Below are positions 42,908 to 51,436 of a stretch of 64,000 nt of DNA, piece by piece (the first letter of the stretch is position 1; every line of letters starts with the position of its first letter). The DNA is taken from NCBI GenBank assembly GCA_905197485.1, contig CAJJYZ010000006.1, forward strand, positions 8,795 through 72,794, read 5' to 3'. Position numbers and translations under genes: made by a program. The stretch comes from an uncultured Lachnospiraceae bacterium. Lineage in GTDB: Bacteria; Bacillota; Clostridia; Lachnospirales; Lachnospiraceae. The notes beneath the pieces were generated by a model that was not told the DNA's origin, made no database searches, and saw nothing but the letters and a program-made list of their open reading frames with translations.

Positions 42908-44461
42908 TCAATGTTGTATATCATTTCCCATGATTTCTTCTAAATCTAAAGGTTTTGCTGCTTTATTAAATAATTCCAATAATTCATCATCAAAATGCTG
43001 TCTTGCATAACTCACCTCATCAAATACCATTGTAACTGCATTGTCCTTTTCGCAAGGCGGCCAATAAAGACTTTCTGTAGAAGGAGAACCTGTATATGCA
43101 AAGCTTATCAACGCTTCCGACATCTGCTTTTCTAAACGTTCTGAGACCTCTGGAATATTTGCACTCTCCACTTTATCTACATTTGACAAAAAGAATGGAA
43201 TATCAGCACAATGCCACGCAGGATTAATGTAATGATACGGAAAGTCTAAAGCAAAAACATAAAGATATGCTTTCGCTTCTCCATATCCAGCATGTTGAAG
43301 CGCTAATTTTTTTGAAGGTTCTCGGAATAGACGGTCAATTACCAGCAAATTTAACGGGTGATGGTTCGGATAAGTTTTCTTGAATATCTCTAAAAGTTTT
43401 TCAGCATTTTCTCCAAAGTTCTCTTTATAAATCTGTTCAACTCTCTCATCACTCAACTCACGCGGGTCAAATGTATTTCTTTCAAATCCCGCAAATTCCG
43501 CATAGGTACTGCCAACAACAATCGGTATTTTTCGTCCTGTTTCATCTAATCCTTCTAATACTTCTCCATGCCAGAATTCTCCCGGCATTGGCACACATCC
43601 CACATATTCTCCACGTGCCTCTACATCGGGAGATACCTTATTATAAGCATTCGCAAAGTCCCGATAAGGTACCTTTTCCAATTTTTCCACTTCGTTTTCA
43701 GAAATCCCCAGTGCTTCAAGAACTGCCCGAACAATAGCCTTCCCATCCTTCTTTTTCGTCGGAAGAAGTGTTCCATCAGATACTCCACTCATGATAAAGA
43801 CTTTATGAAACAAACCGTCCGCTTCCGGAATCCTCATTAGTGCGCTGCTTTTCATTCCTCCGCCCGATTGTCCAACAACTGTTACATTTTCCGGGTCTCC
43901 ACCAAAAGCTTCAATATTTTCGCGAATCCATCTCAATGCTGCCACAATATCTGCATGGCCCGCATTTGCAGAGTTTTTATATTTTTCGCCAAACGAAGAC
44001 ATATCAAAATATCCAAGAATATTCAAACGATGGTTCACACTCACCATGAGCACATCGCCTTTTTTACATATATTGAATCCATCGTATGATTCTTGCTCAA
44101 TTGCAGAACCTGCCACAAAAGCTCCTCCATGAAGCCAAACAAGTACAGGTTTTTTCTCTCCATTTCCCAATCCCGGAGTCCATATGTTTAAATTTTGACA
44201 ATTTTCATCCATTGGCCAATATCGATGTGGTACGAACAACTCTCCTCCCGGAACATCTTGCTCGAGCAGCGGACAGACATATCCATAAGAAGTAGTTTCC
44301 CTCACACCTTCCCAAGGTTCCACACTCTCCGGAGCTTGAAAACGTTCTGCTTTTGCATACGGAATCCCTTTAAAAATATAAATACCATCCAAATAGTATC
44401 CGTGTACTCTCCCAGCAGTTGTTCTTACCACAGCTTTATCATCATACACAAATTTTTTCAT
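42908..44461 (-). CDS. Carboxylesterase type B
   Basis: A 517-residue alpha/beta-hydrolase of the carboxylesterase/PnbA family. The oxyanion loop is VWLHGGAFVAGS and the nucleophile Ser199 lies in VVGQSGGGM. ENCQNLNIWTP near residue 90 is a family signature. No signal peptide is present, so it acts in the cytoplasm. In this sugar cluster it may remove acyl groups from imported oligosaccharides, an inference from position only. It lies behind a terminator after the second binding protein, so expression would depend on read-through or an undetected promoter. Confidence 0.9.
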   Translation of the reverse strand: MKKFVYDDKAVVRTTAGRVHGYYLDGIYIFKGIPYAKAERFQAPESVEPWEGVRETTSYGYVCPLLEQDVPGGELFVPHRYWPMDENCQNLNIWTPGLGNGEKKPVLVWLHGGAFVAGSAIEQESYDGFNICKKGDVLMVSVNHRLNILGYFDMSSFGEKYKNSANAGHADIVAALRWIRENIEAFGGDPENVTVVGQSGGGMKSSALMRIPEADGLFHKVFIMSGVSDGTLLPTKKKDGKAIVRAVLEALGISENEVEKLEKVPYRDFANAYNKVSPDVEARGEYVGCVPMPGEFWHGEVLEGLDETGRKIPIVVGSTYAEFAGFERNTFDPRELSDERVEQIYKENFGENAEKLLEIFKKTYPNHHPLNLLVIDRLFREPSKKLALQHAGYGEAKAYLYVFALDFPYHYINPAWHCADIPFFLSNVDKVESANIPEVSERLEKQMSEALISFAYTGSPSTESLYWPPCEKDNAVTMVFDEVSYARQHFDDELLELFNKAAKPLDLEEIMGNDIQH

Positions 44462-44489
44462 GTCATACTTCCTCCTTCCACGCCATTTT

Positions 44490-44537
44490 AAAAAGCCCCC
44501 TATTCACACCACACTCGATGTGAATAGAGGTCCTTTT
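44490..44537 (-). terminator. Terminator after the second binding-protein gene
   Basis: On the minus strand a long, slightly imperfect stem (GGACCTCTATTCACA against TGTGAATAGGGGGC) is followed by TTTTT. It stands between the binding protein and the esterase and could act as an attenuator within one long transcript. Confidence 0.8.
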
Positions 44538-44553
44538 ATGATATCTTGCTACT

Positions 44554-45741
44554 TTATTGCTTTGCCGCTGCGTCCAGTGCTTCCGAAACATCTTTTAAGG
44601 AACTTGGATTAAATACTTCTTCAAATGCTAACGACAGCGTTTCTGAAATTTCCGACCAATCTTCAATGATGAAGCTGGCTGGTGTATGTCCGGCACTCTG
44701 GTCTAACATTTCAAGGAATGCCTCATCACCTTTTCCTTCCATTTCACTGTGCGCTTTATCATATCCTTTTTTACAATAGAACTTCACAAATTCCCATGCC
44801 GCTTCTTTATCTTTACAATCTTTAGAAATTGAAATTCCTGAAGATGATAAAATACTTACGGAAGGTTCTTCACCAAAAGAAGGTATCTTAGCTACTCCAT
44901 AATTCATTCCATCAGCTTTCAGACTTTCTAATGGCCATGTTGCACATACATACATCGCAACCTGTCCTGAACGGAATTCATCAGTTCCATTCTTTTCTGT
45001 AGCGATTGCATACCCTTCTTTCTGCATATCCTGGAACATCTGGAATACTTCTTTTGATTTGTCAGAATTAAGGTATCCATCTAAATTGCCTTCTTCATCA
45101 CAGTACGCTGTCCCATTACTCCAGAGATACATTTCAAAATCATATGGGTCTGGTTTCATTTGGAATGCAAAACCTTTTGCATCAGTTTTTTCAGAAATTG
45201 TTTTAGCTGCCTTCTGTAAATCTTCCCATGTCCAATCTCCAGTCGGCTCCTCTAACCCCGCTTCTGCAAAGATATCTTTATTATAGAACAATGCGTGTGT
45301 CGCAAATCCTACTGGAATACCATATGTCTGTCCGTCAAATGAGTTGTAATCCCATAATGTTTCGCTAAACTGACTCTTAAATTCATCCCCGCCTTCTTTT
45401 TCAATCCATTCATCCATCGTTTCAAGACCTTGATAATATGCAGGATAGTTCCACATATACATTACATCCGGTGCATCTCCCGCACCCATTCCGGCAGCAA
45501 TTTTTGTGTCAAATTCACTTCCGTACGCCTCCAGTGTAACTTCTATTTTATCCTGGGATGCATTAAATTCATCTACAAATTCTTGCTGATAATCAATATC
45601 ATCAGCAACATCCCATGTTGCAAAACGAATTTTTGTTTTCCCATCTTCAGTTTTTCCGTTGTCTTCGCTTTTTCCACATGCCGTTAAAGTCATGGCGCCA
45701 ATCAAAGCCAAGGCACATACTTTTGCAATCCTCTTTTTCAT
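44554..45741 (-). CDS. Sugar ABC transporter binding lipoprotein (second tandem copy)
   Basis: A 395-residue family 1 binding protein. The signal peptide ends in the lipobox LTAC (MTLTACGKSED). It is clearly paralogous to the gene directly upstream: RFATWDVADDIDYQQEFVDEF, YMWNYPAYYQGLE and TPASFIIEDWSE recur there nearly unchanged. This copy lacks about 15 residues near the segment after TPASF's upstream linker. It has its own ribosome site AAAGGAGG and a conserved operator copy just upstream. It probably shares the permease pair at 39337-41084. Confidence 0.93.
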   Translation of the reverse strand: MKKRIAKVCALALIGAMTLTACGKSEDNGKTEDGKTKIRFATWDVADDIDYQQEFVDEFNASQDKIEVTLEAYGSEFDTKIAAGMGAGDAPDVMYMWNYPAYYQGLETMDEWIEKEGGDEFKSQFSETLWDYNSFDGQTYGIPVGFATHALFYNKDIFAEAGLEEPTGDWTWEDLQKAAKTISEKTDAKGFAFQMKPDPYDFEMYLWSNGTAYCDEEGNLDGYLNSDKSKEVFQMFQDMQKEGYAIATEKNGTDEFRSGQVAMYVCATWPLESLKADGMNYGVAKIPSFGEEPSVSILSSSGISISKDCKDKEAAWEFVKFYCKKGYDKAHSEMEGKGDEAFLEMLDQSAGHTPASFIIEDWSEISETLSLAFEEVFNPSSLKDVSEALDAAAKQ

Positions 45742-45764
45742 TGCAGCCCCTCCTTTTTATACAC

Positions 45765-45777
45765 TTTACTAAGTAAA
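45765..45777 (-). promoter_or_regulatory. Operator copy between the two binding-protein genes
   Basis: TTTACTAAGTAAA is a perfect 13-bp palindrome. On the minus strand AATAATTTTACTTAGTAAA matches the operator region of the two promoters at 41111 and 47114, but the -35/-10 are degraded (CGTAAT). It looks like a duplicated promoter fragment that may still bind the regulator. Confidence 0.65.
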
Positions 45778-45799
45778 ATTATTACGATTCTTTATTCCT

Positions 45800-47032
45800 C
45801 TATTTACCTACTGCTGCATCCAAAACTTCCGCAACATCTTGTAACGAACTCGGGTTAAATACCTGTTCAAACGATAAAGCTAACGCCTCCGAAACTTCCG
45901 ACCAATCTTCAATAATAAAGCTTGCCGGTGTATATCCGGAACTCTGTTCCAACATTGTATAGAATGGCGCAAACTCTTCTTTTTCCATAATCTTCTCAGA
46001 TTCTACAACACTATACAAAGCCGGCATTTCACTACCAATTCTTTCTTTACTTGCATACTCTCCTGTCCAGAATTTCACAAATTCCCATGCCGCTTCTTTA
46101 TGCTTGCTATCTTTCGACATCGCAATACCTGATGTACTCAAAATACTTACAGAATCTTGTCCCGCATCCTTAAACGCCGGAATATCAACTAATCCGAAAT
46201 TCAATCCATCTTCCTTGAAATCATTAATTGACCAAGAGCCATAGATATACATTGCCGCTGACTCTGCCCGGAACTCATCTGTTCCATTTCCTTCTGTGGA
46301 AACCGCATATCCATCTTTTTCCATATCCTGGAACATTTCAAACACTTCCTGAGATTTATCGGAATTCAAGTTTCCATCTAACTCTCCTTCCTCATCACAA
46401 TAAGCCGCTCCATTACTCCATAAAAACATTTCATAATCATACGGGTCTGGTTTCATCGAAAACGCAAATCCCGTCGCATCTGTCTTATCTGTAATCGTCT
46501 TAGCCGCTGTTTGCAAATCATCCCATGTCCAATCAGCCGTAGGCTCCGCAACTCCCGCCTGTGCAAAAAGGTCTTTGTTGTAAAACAACACATGAGTAGT
46601 AAATCCTACCGGGATTCCGTATGTAGAACCATCAATTGAGTTATACGGCCACAAAGCTTCATAAAAGTTATTCTTATATTCTTCCCCTTCTTTTTCAATA
46701 TAAGAATCTAACGGCTCCAATCCTTCATGATATGCAGGATAATTCCACATATACATCACATCCGGTGTATCTCCAGAACCCATTCCTGCACTAATTTTAG
46801 TATCAAAATCTTGTCCATAAGCCTCCAAAGTAACTTCGATATCATCATGTTCTTCGTTAAACTTATCTACCATAGCCTGTTGCTTGTCTACATCCGCCGC
46901 AACATCCCACGTCGCAAATCTAAGTTTTGTTTTACCTCCTTCCGACGCTTCTTCTTTTTTACTGCCACATCCGCAAAATACACAACTAACCGCCAGTGTA
47001 ACCGCTAATGCGCTCACTAATTTCTTTTTCAT
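45800..47032 (-). CDS. Sugar ABC transporter binding lipoprotein (first tandem copy)
   Basis: A 410-residue family 1 binding protein. The signal peptide ends in SCVFCGC, so lipidation is at one of the late cysteines. The mature sequence (RFATWDVAADVDKQQAMVDKF, YMWNYPAYHEGLE) is very similar along its length to the next gene. Sugar contacts are probably the many Trp and Tyr residues shared by both. A strong promoter with the block B operator precedes it by about 80-130 bases, with AAGGAGG at the start. Confidence 0.94.
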   Translation of the reverse strand: MKKKLVSALAVTLAVSCVFCGCGSKKEEASEGGKTKLRFATWDVAADVDKQQAMVDKFNEEHDDIEVTLEAYGQDFDTKISAGMGSGDTPDVMYMWNYPAYHEGLEPLDSYIEKEGEEYKNNFYEALWPYNSIDGSTYGIPVGFTTHVLFYNKDLFAQAGVAEPTADWTWDDLQTAAKTITDKTDATGFAFSMKPDPYDYEMFLWSNGAAYCDEEGELDGNLNSDKSQEVFEMFQDMEKDGYAVSTEGNGTDEFRAESAAMYIYGSWSINDFKEDGLNFGLVDIPAFKDAGQDSVSILSTSGIAMSKDSKHKEAAWEFVKFWTGEYASKERIGSEMPALYSVVESEKIMEKEEFAPFYTMLEQSSGYTPASFIIEDWSEVSEALALSFEQVFNPSSLQDVAEVLDAAVGK

Positions 47033-47087
47033 AGCTTTTCCTCCTTCTTATTAAAAAAATTAGTTTCAAAACACATGCTCTACAGCT

Positions 47088-47099
47088 AAAAACGTTTTT
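47088..47099. promoter_or_regulatory. Possible catabolite-responsive element
   Basis: AAAAACGTTTTT is a palindrome with the central CG of CcpA sites, located in the leader of the first binding-protein gene. It lacks the TG/CA ends of the consensus, so binding is doubtful. Confidence 0.3.
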
Positions 47100-47113
47100 T
47101 ATTTTTAACCATA

Positions 47114-47159
47114 TTTTACTTGGTAAAATTATTGTATATTTTTACTTCTGGTTTGTAAA
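47114..47159 (-). promoter_or_regulatory. Promoter and operator of the tandem binding-protein operon
   Basis: On the minus strand -35 TTTACA (47159-47154), 17 bases, -10 TACAAT (47136-47131). Two bases later comes TTTTACCAAGTAAAA (47128-47114), a palindrome with one change from the copy at 41111. A second TTTAC/GTAAA pair again overlaps the -35 and spacer. The spacing of all elements is identical to the permease promoter. Confidence 0.8.
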
Positions 47160-47246
47160 TAGTTTTTCTTACACATATTTATTTTCTATATTTTTCATAG
47201 TAATTCAGAACGCTTTTTGTGTATTTTGTCCAATTTTATTATCTAT

Positions 47247-48971
47247 TCATTCTATATTTAAACTAACACTTCCTCCAATTGGAACAAAAAATTTTATCAC
47301 TCCATTTATCTGTTTTACATAGTTATCAAAAATCTCTCCTTTACAATCCCTAATTATAAAATGCATGACACAGTCTTGTTCCGTTTCTATAAACATTTCT
47401 TTGCTATGTGTTGCATTTAACAACAGGATTTTCTTCCAATTACTTTTCAGCTTTATCACTTTATTTTCTTCGTAAACACCTACCGCCGCTTCATTTTCTT
47501 TTTCTCCACACAGAACAGGATACAAATTTTCCGGGGATTCCGCCAGAAAAGAACCTTCTAATCTTACTTTAAAATATTCTTCTGCCAAGCACATATAATG
47601 CCGAATCACCTTGGTTACATCTTCGCTGCATTCATTTAACAGTACCGATAACTGAAGGCATCCAAAAAAACAATGCAGTAATGCAACCGATATTTCTTCT
47701 ATTGTTTCATCCGGATTCCACATTACCATATCAGAGTGAACCGCTGTATCTCCACTTAAAATTCTCAAATCTGCAATTCCAACCTTATTTGCCAGATAAG
47801 ACATCGGGCAATCATCTACCCTCAATATATTTCCAAATTTTCGAATATATGGACCGATATATTTTTGTCGAAATTCAATCAAAACATCTTGATTATATTC
47901 CCTTAGTTTTTCGTATAATTCTGTCATCATACATTCTAAAGCATCCTGAACATCTCGAATATCCATTGCTTCTATGTAAGGTGGTATATGTTTTCCTTCA
48001 TAAAATTCATCAATAAAATCCAACTTTAATCCATCCAACTTATATGTTTCTACTAACTTTGTATATTCCATTATCAAGTATTCTCTTACCTCTTTATAAC
48101 GAATATCCAAAACTCCCGCTCCCATATCCTCTTGATACATCAAAAGCTTGTCCGAAAACCTATTCCATATTTTAGACTTCTCCCCTATAAACGGTACGCT
48201 TACCCACAACATATACTTTAGCCCAAGCGAATGCACGAACGCCACATGTTCTTTCATATTTGGAAATTTTTCTTCAGACGGTTTCCAATCTCCGCAAAAG
48301 GCATAGCCACGATTGCTGTCTTCCGTCTGCCATCCGTCATCTACAATAATTCCTTTAAACCCTAATTTCGCCGCTAATTCACACTCTTTTTCCAACTCTT
48401 TTTCACTCAGATTTTGGTGATAAGAATACCAAGTAGAATAAAATGGCATTTTCGCTGCTTGCGGAACATATGCCGGCATTATTTTGCAAGAATCCTCCCA
48501 CCACCTTTGCACAAACTTCAAAGATTCCGTATAATGCATGTCTTGCCTGTTAACCAAAAGCTTCACTTCTTTTTTCCCTCTTCCAAGATGCATCTTCAAG
48601 CGAAATAAAAATTTTCCATTTTCCTCATGTACTCCTATCTTCCACCATACTTCTCTCATAGCTTCTGAAACCGCAAGTGTATAGCGATTCTCTCCTCTTT
48701 GATTAAAAAGACAATATACAGGAGCAGAAATAGATAACATCGTTTTTCTCTGCTTCTGCCAATCTGCACCATAAATTCTTTCATATCTGCAATCCGGATA
48801 CCAACATCCTACGATATCTAAAATAGTTTCATACCATTCCAAATATAAAATTTCTTCTTCCTCCAATTCTGGAAGTATGAAAGAATATTCTACAATTTCT
48901 CTTCCTTTTTCTTCCATTGTACAAATCACATTTTCCTTATGCTCTGTCCAATATGTGATGTTTCTTTTCAT
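47247..48971 (-). CDS. GH36-type alpha-galactosidase
   Basis: A 574-residue enzyme of clan GH-D. GIIVDDGWQT (208-217) is a family signature, the nucleophile is Asp318 in LDGLKLDFIDEF, and the acid/base is one of the Asp residues in ILRVDDCPM (near 386). It lacks part of the N-terminal super-sandwich of large GH36 enzymes, so it belongs to a shorter subgroup. It likely removes alpha-galactose from raffinose- or melibiose-type sugars; alternative clan members act on other alpha-sugars. It is cytoplasmic. It starts 14 bases after the MATE gene ends and is co-transcribed with it. Confidence 0.87.
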   Translation of the reverse strand: MKRNITYWTEHKENVICTMEEKGREIVEYSFILPELEEEEILYLEWYETILDIVGCWYPDCRYERIYGADWQKQRKTMLSISAPVYCLFNQRGENRYTLAVSEAMREVWWKIGVHEENGKFLFRLKMHLGRGKKEVKLLVNRQDMHYTESLKFVQRWWEDSCKIMPAYVPQAAKMPFYSTWYSYHQNLSEKELEKECELAAKLGFKGIIVDDGWQTEDSNRGYAFCGDWKPSEEKFPNMKEHVAFVHSLGLKYMLWVSVPFIGEKSKIWNRFSDKLLMYQEDMGAGVLDIRYKEVREYLIMEYTKLVETYKLDGLKLDFIDEFYEGKHIPPYIEAMDIRDVQDALECMMTELYEKLREYNQDVLIEFRQKYIGPYIRKFGNILRVDDCPMSYLANKVGIADLRILSGDTAVHSDMVMWNPDETIEEISVALLHCFFGCLQLSVLLNECSEDVTKVIRHYMCLAEEYFKVRLEGSFLAESPENLYPVLCGEKENEAAVGVYEENKVIKLKSNWKKILLLNATHSKEMFIETEQDCVMHFIIRDCKGEIFDNYVKQINGVIKFFVPIGGSVSLNIE

Positions 48972-48985
48972 GATTTAGTTCCTCC

Positions 48986-50356
48986 TTATGATGACATTTC
49001 TATCAATTGTTTCTTTTTTCTTGTCCAATATACAATATATAAAAGCGCCGTCACTCCCCACGATATCGGATGGCTAAGAGTTACCACTTCAATGGCCGGA
49101 TGAATCGGAACAACAAACCATATCCACAGCACTCGAAAAATACATATTCCACAGCAGGTCATAATTGTTGGAATAACCACATCTCCCATTCCTCTTAATG
49201 CCCCGGAGTATATCTCAATAAACACAAACAGAGAATATGCGGGTGCCATATAACGCAAAATTTCTATTCCAATATCTATCACATTTCCATCTTTTGTAAA
49301 CAAATCAAATAAATTTTCTCCAAATATAAAGAAAAAAATACTCATACCTATAGAAACCACAAGTGTAAGTCTGACGCAAACAGATACACTTTCTACCACT
49401 CTTCTGTATTTTCCAGCTCCATAGTTTTGTCCTGCAAACGTCGTAATCGCAATCCCAAATCCTGTAAGCACCATCCAATAAAATGCATCAATTTTTGTAA
49501 ACATCGTCCAAGCCGCCACCGTATCCGTCCCCAATCTATTAATCGCTATTTGTATTACAACATTAGAGCCGCTATACATAAGAGCCTGCATCCCCATTGG
49601 AACTCCAATTTTTAATATCTCAAACAATGATTTCGAACAAATTGTCATATTTTTAATTTTCAATTTATAAGTATCTTTTGTTTTTAACAAAGCAGCGAAA
49701 ACAAGCACTGCACTCACAGCTTGCGAAAAAACGGTTGCAATCGCAACGCCATAAATCCCCATATGAAACACAAGAACCAATATTAAATCTAATATTGTAT
49801 TTACCACACAGCAAACCATCAAATAATATAACGGTCTTTTAGAGTCTCCAACAGCTCGTAAAATTGCAGAACCCACATTATATAAAAACGTGAATATAAT
49901 TCCTAAAAAATATATTTTTAAATATGCAATAGAGCCATCCATCGTGTCTTCTGGCGTTCCCATCCATGTTAAAAATACTGGTGTTCCTATATATCCTATT
50001 ACTGAAAGAATGCTGCCACTAATGAAACAAAATGTTACCGCTGTATGCAAGGCATTGGATAGTTCTTTTCGATTCTTCGCTCCATAATATTGCGCAATCA
50101 CAACCGCTGCACCCGAAGATAATTCTATAAAAAATCCCAACACCAATCCTACTATCTGGCTCGTAGAACCTCCTACCGATGCCAATGCCTCTTTCCCAAC
50201 AAAGCGCCCAACAATGATTGCATCAATCATGTTATAGAACTGTTGAAACAATGTTCCAATCATGATAGGGATAGCAAAGACTATCAGTTCTTTCGATAGG
50301 ATTCCGTCTGTAATGGCTCTATTTTCTTTCGCTCCTTCTAACTTTTTCGCCTTCAT
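48986..50356 (-). CDS. MATE-family efflux transporter
   Basis: A 456-residue membrane protein with twelve predicted helices in two halves. ELIVFAIPIMIGTLFQQFYNM at the start and the paired MGTPEDT and FGIAITTFAGQN segments are typical of the MatE fold. These exporters use sodium or proton gradients to expel small molecules. Its tight link to a GH36 gene and an AraC regulator suggests release of a sugar or toxic aglycone, an inference. GGGAGG before the ATG at 50356 decides the start. A -10 TATAAT (50389-50384) stands 28 bases upstream. Confidence 0.9.
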   Translation of the reverse strand: MKAKKLEGAKENRAITDGILSKELIVFAIPIMIGTLFQQFYNMIDAIIVGRFVGKEALASVGGSTSQIVGLVLGFFIELSSGAAVVIAQYYGAKNRKELSNALHTAVTFCFISGSILSVIGYIGTPVFLTWMGTPEDTMDGSIAYLKIYFLGIIFTFLYNVGSAILRAVGDSKRPLYYLMVCCVVNTILDLILVLVFHMGIYGVAIATVFSQAVSAVLVFAALLKTKDTYKLKIKNMTICSKSLFEILKIGVPMGMQALMYSGSNVVIQIAINRLGTDTVAAWTMFTKIDAFYWMVLTGFGIAITTFAGQNYGAGKYRRVVESVSVCVRLTLVVSIGMSIFFFIFGENLFDLFTKDGNVIDIGIEILRYMAPAYSLFVFIEIYSGALRGMGDVVIPTIMTCCGICIFRVLWIWFVVPIHPAIEVVTLSHPISWGVTALLYIVYWTRKKKQLIEMSS

Positions 50357-50518
50357 ATCATTCCTCCCTACGCCTTTTCCTAGATTATAGTATTTTGTTT
50401 TATAATAAAACATATATACTTGTCACAATAAGCAGTCATAATGTTAGATTTTACTTGAAGTATTCATCATAATATGCCAAAATGTATGAAACAAACAAAT
50501 TGTATAAGGAGGAATTCT

Positions 50519-51361
50519 ATGGAACAGAGTAAAGTTGTTCATATCCAATCCCCATCTTCTTTCCCACTCCGATTATTTTTCATCGGAAAATCAGTTTGCA
50601 TGCCGCAACACCATGTTTCTAACCATATACGTCAAAATTATATCCTTCATTTTATTACAAGTGGTAAAGGAATTTTTTCCATGGACGGACACATTTATCA
50701 TCTTCATAAAAATCAAGGCTTTTTTATTCCACCGGATACCCCTATCTATTATCAGGCAAATTCTGATGAGCCTTGGGAATATTTTTGGATTGGAATAGAC
50801 GGTTTCGGAGCAGAACAATTTTTTTCTCACTTGGGACTCACATCACATTCACCTATTTTTGAATACAAACAAGCAGAACAGTTATCAAGCATGATTGAAA
50901 ATATGCTTCTCGTTTCGCCAAATACCTTAGAGAACAAATTAAAGCTGCAAGGACTCCTTTTCCTCTTCTTATCGCAAGCTGCCTCTTGCTGTTTTCCTGC
51001 AACTTCGGAAGCTCAGAATTGTGAAAATGTACATATTGAAAAAGCAATTGCTTTCATTCAAGATAATTATCATCATCCTATTACGGTAGAAACAGTTGCC
51101 AATCATACCTCTCTAAATCGTTCCTATCTTTCTACTCTTTTTCGGCAACAAATAGGGATAACTATTCAAGACTACCTTACAAATTACAGAATCTCCCGAG
51201 CATCTGAGCTGCTCCTTCTAACCGAAGATTCTGTCCATTCCATCGCTTATTCCTGCGGATATAGCGACTCTTTAACATTTTCAAAAGCATTCAAACGGTT
51301 AAAAGGAATTTCTCCTACTGTTTACAGAACCAAAGAACAAATGTACTATAATTACCAATAA
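50519..51361 (+). CDS. AraC-family transcriptional regulator
   Basis: A 280-residue regulator. A cupin domain (about 30-100, ILHFITSGKGIFSMDGHIYHLHKNQ) likely binds a sugar, and two helix-turn-helix units fill the last 100 residues (VETVANHTSLNRSYLSTLF, then SIAYSCGYSDSLTFSKAF). AGGAGG before the ATG sets the start. It is divergent from MATE-GH36 and is the likely activator of that pair, and could also act on the rest of block B. Confidence 0.92.
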   Translation: MEQSKVVHIQSPSSFPLRLFFIGKSVCMPQHHVSNHIRQNYILHFITSGKGIFSMDGHIYHLHKNQGFFIPPDTPIYYQANSDEPWEYFWIGIDGFGAEQFFSHLGLTSHSPIFEYKQAEQLSSMIENMLLVSPNTLENKLKLQGLLFLFLSQAASCCFPATSEAQNCENVHIEKAIAFIQDNYHHPITVETVANHTSLNRSYLSTLFRQQIGITIQDYLTNYRISRASELLLLTEDSVHSIAYSCGYSDSLTFSKAFKRLKGISPTVYRTKEQMYYNYQ

Positions 51362-51372
51362 CTATATTCTCT

Positions 51373-51417
51373 AAAAAACGGGATTTGACATGTCTCCACA
51401 GCCAAATCCCGTTTTTT
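51373..51417. terminator. Bidirectional terminator
   Basis: AAAAAACGGGATTT (51373-51386) pairs perfectly with AAATCCCGTTTTTT (51404-51417). It lies between the convergent AraC and Rpn-family genes. Confidence 0.9.
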
Positions 51418-51436
51418 ATTAACATACTAAATTCTT

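Noticed and set aside
47088..47099. Strong CcpA site in front of the binding-protein operon
   Set aside because: The palindrome has the central CG but lacks the conserved outer TG and CA, so it is kept only as a low-confidence feature.
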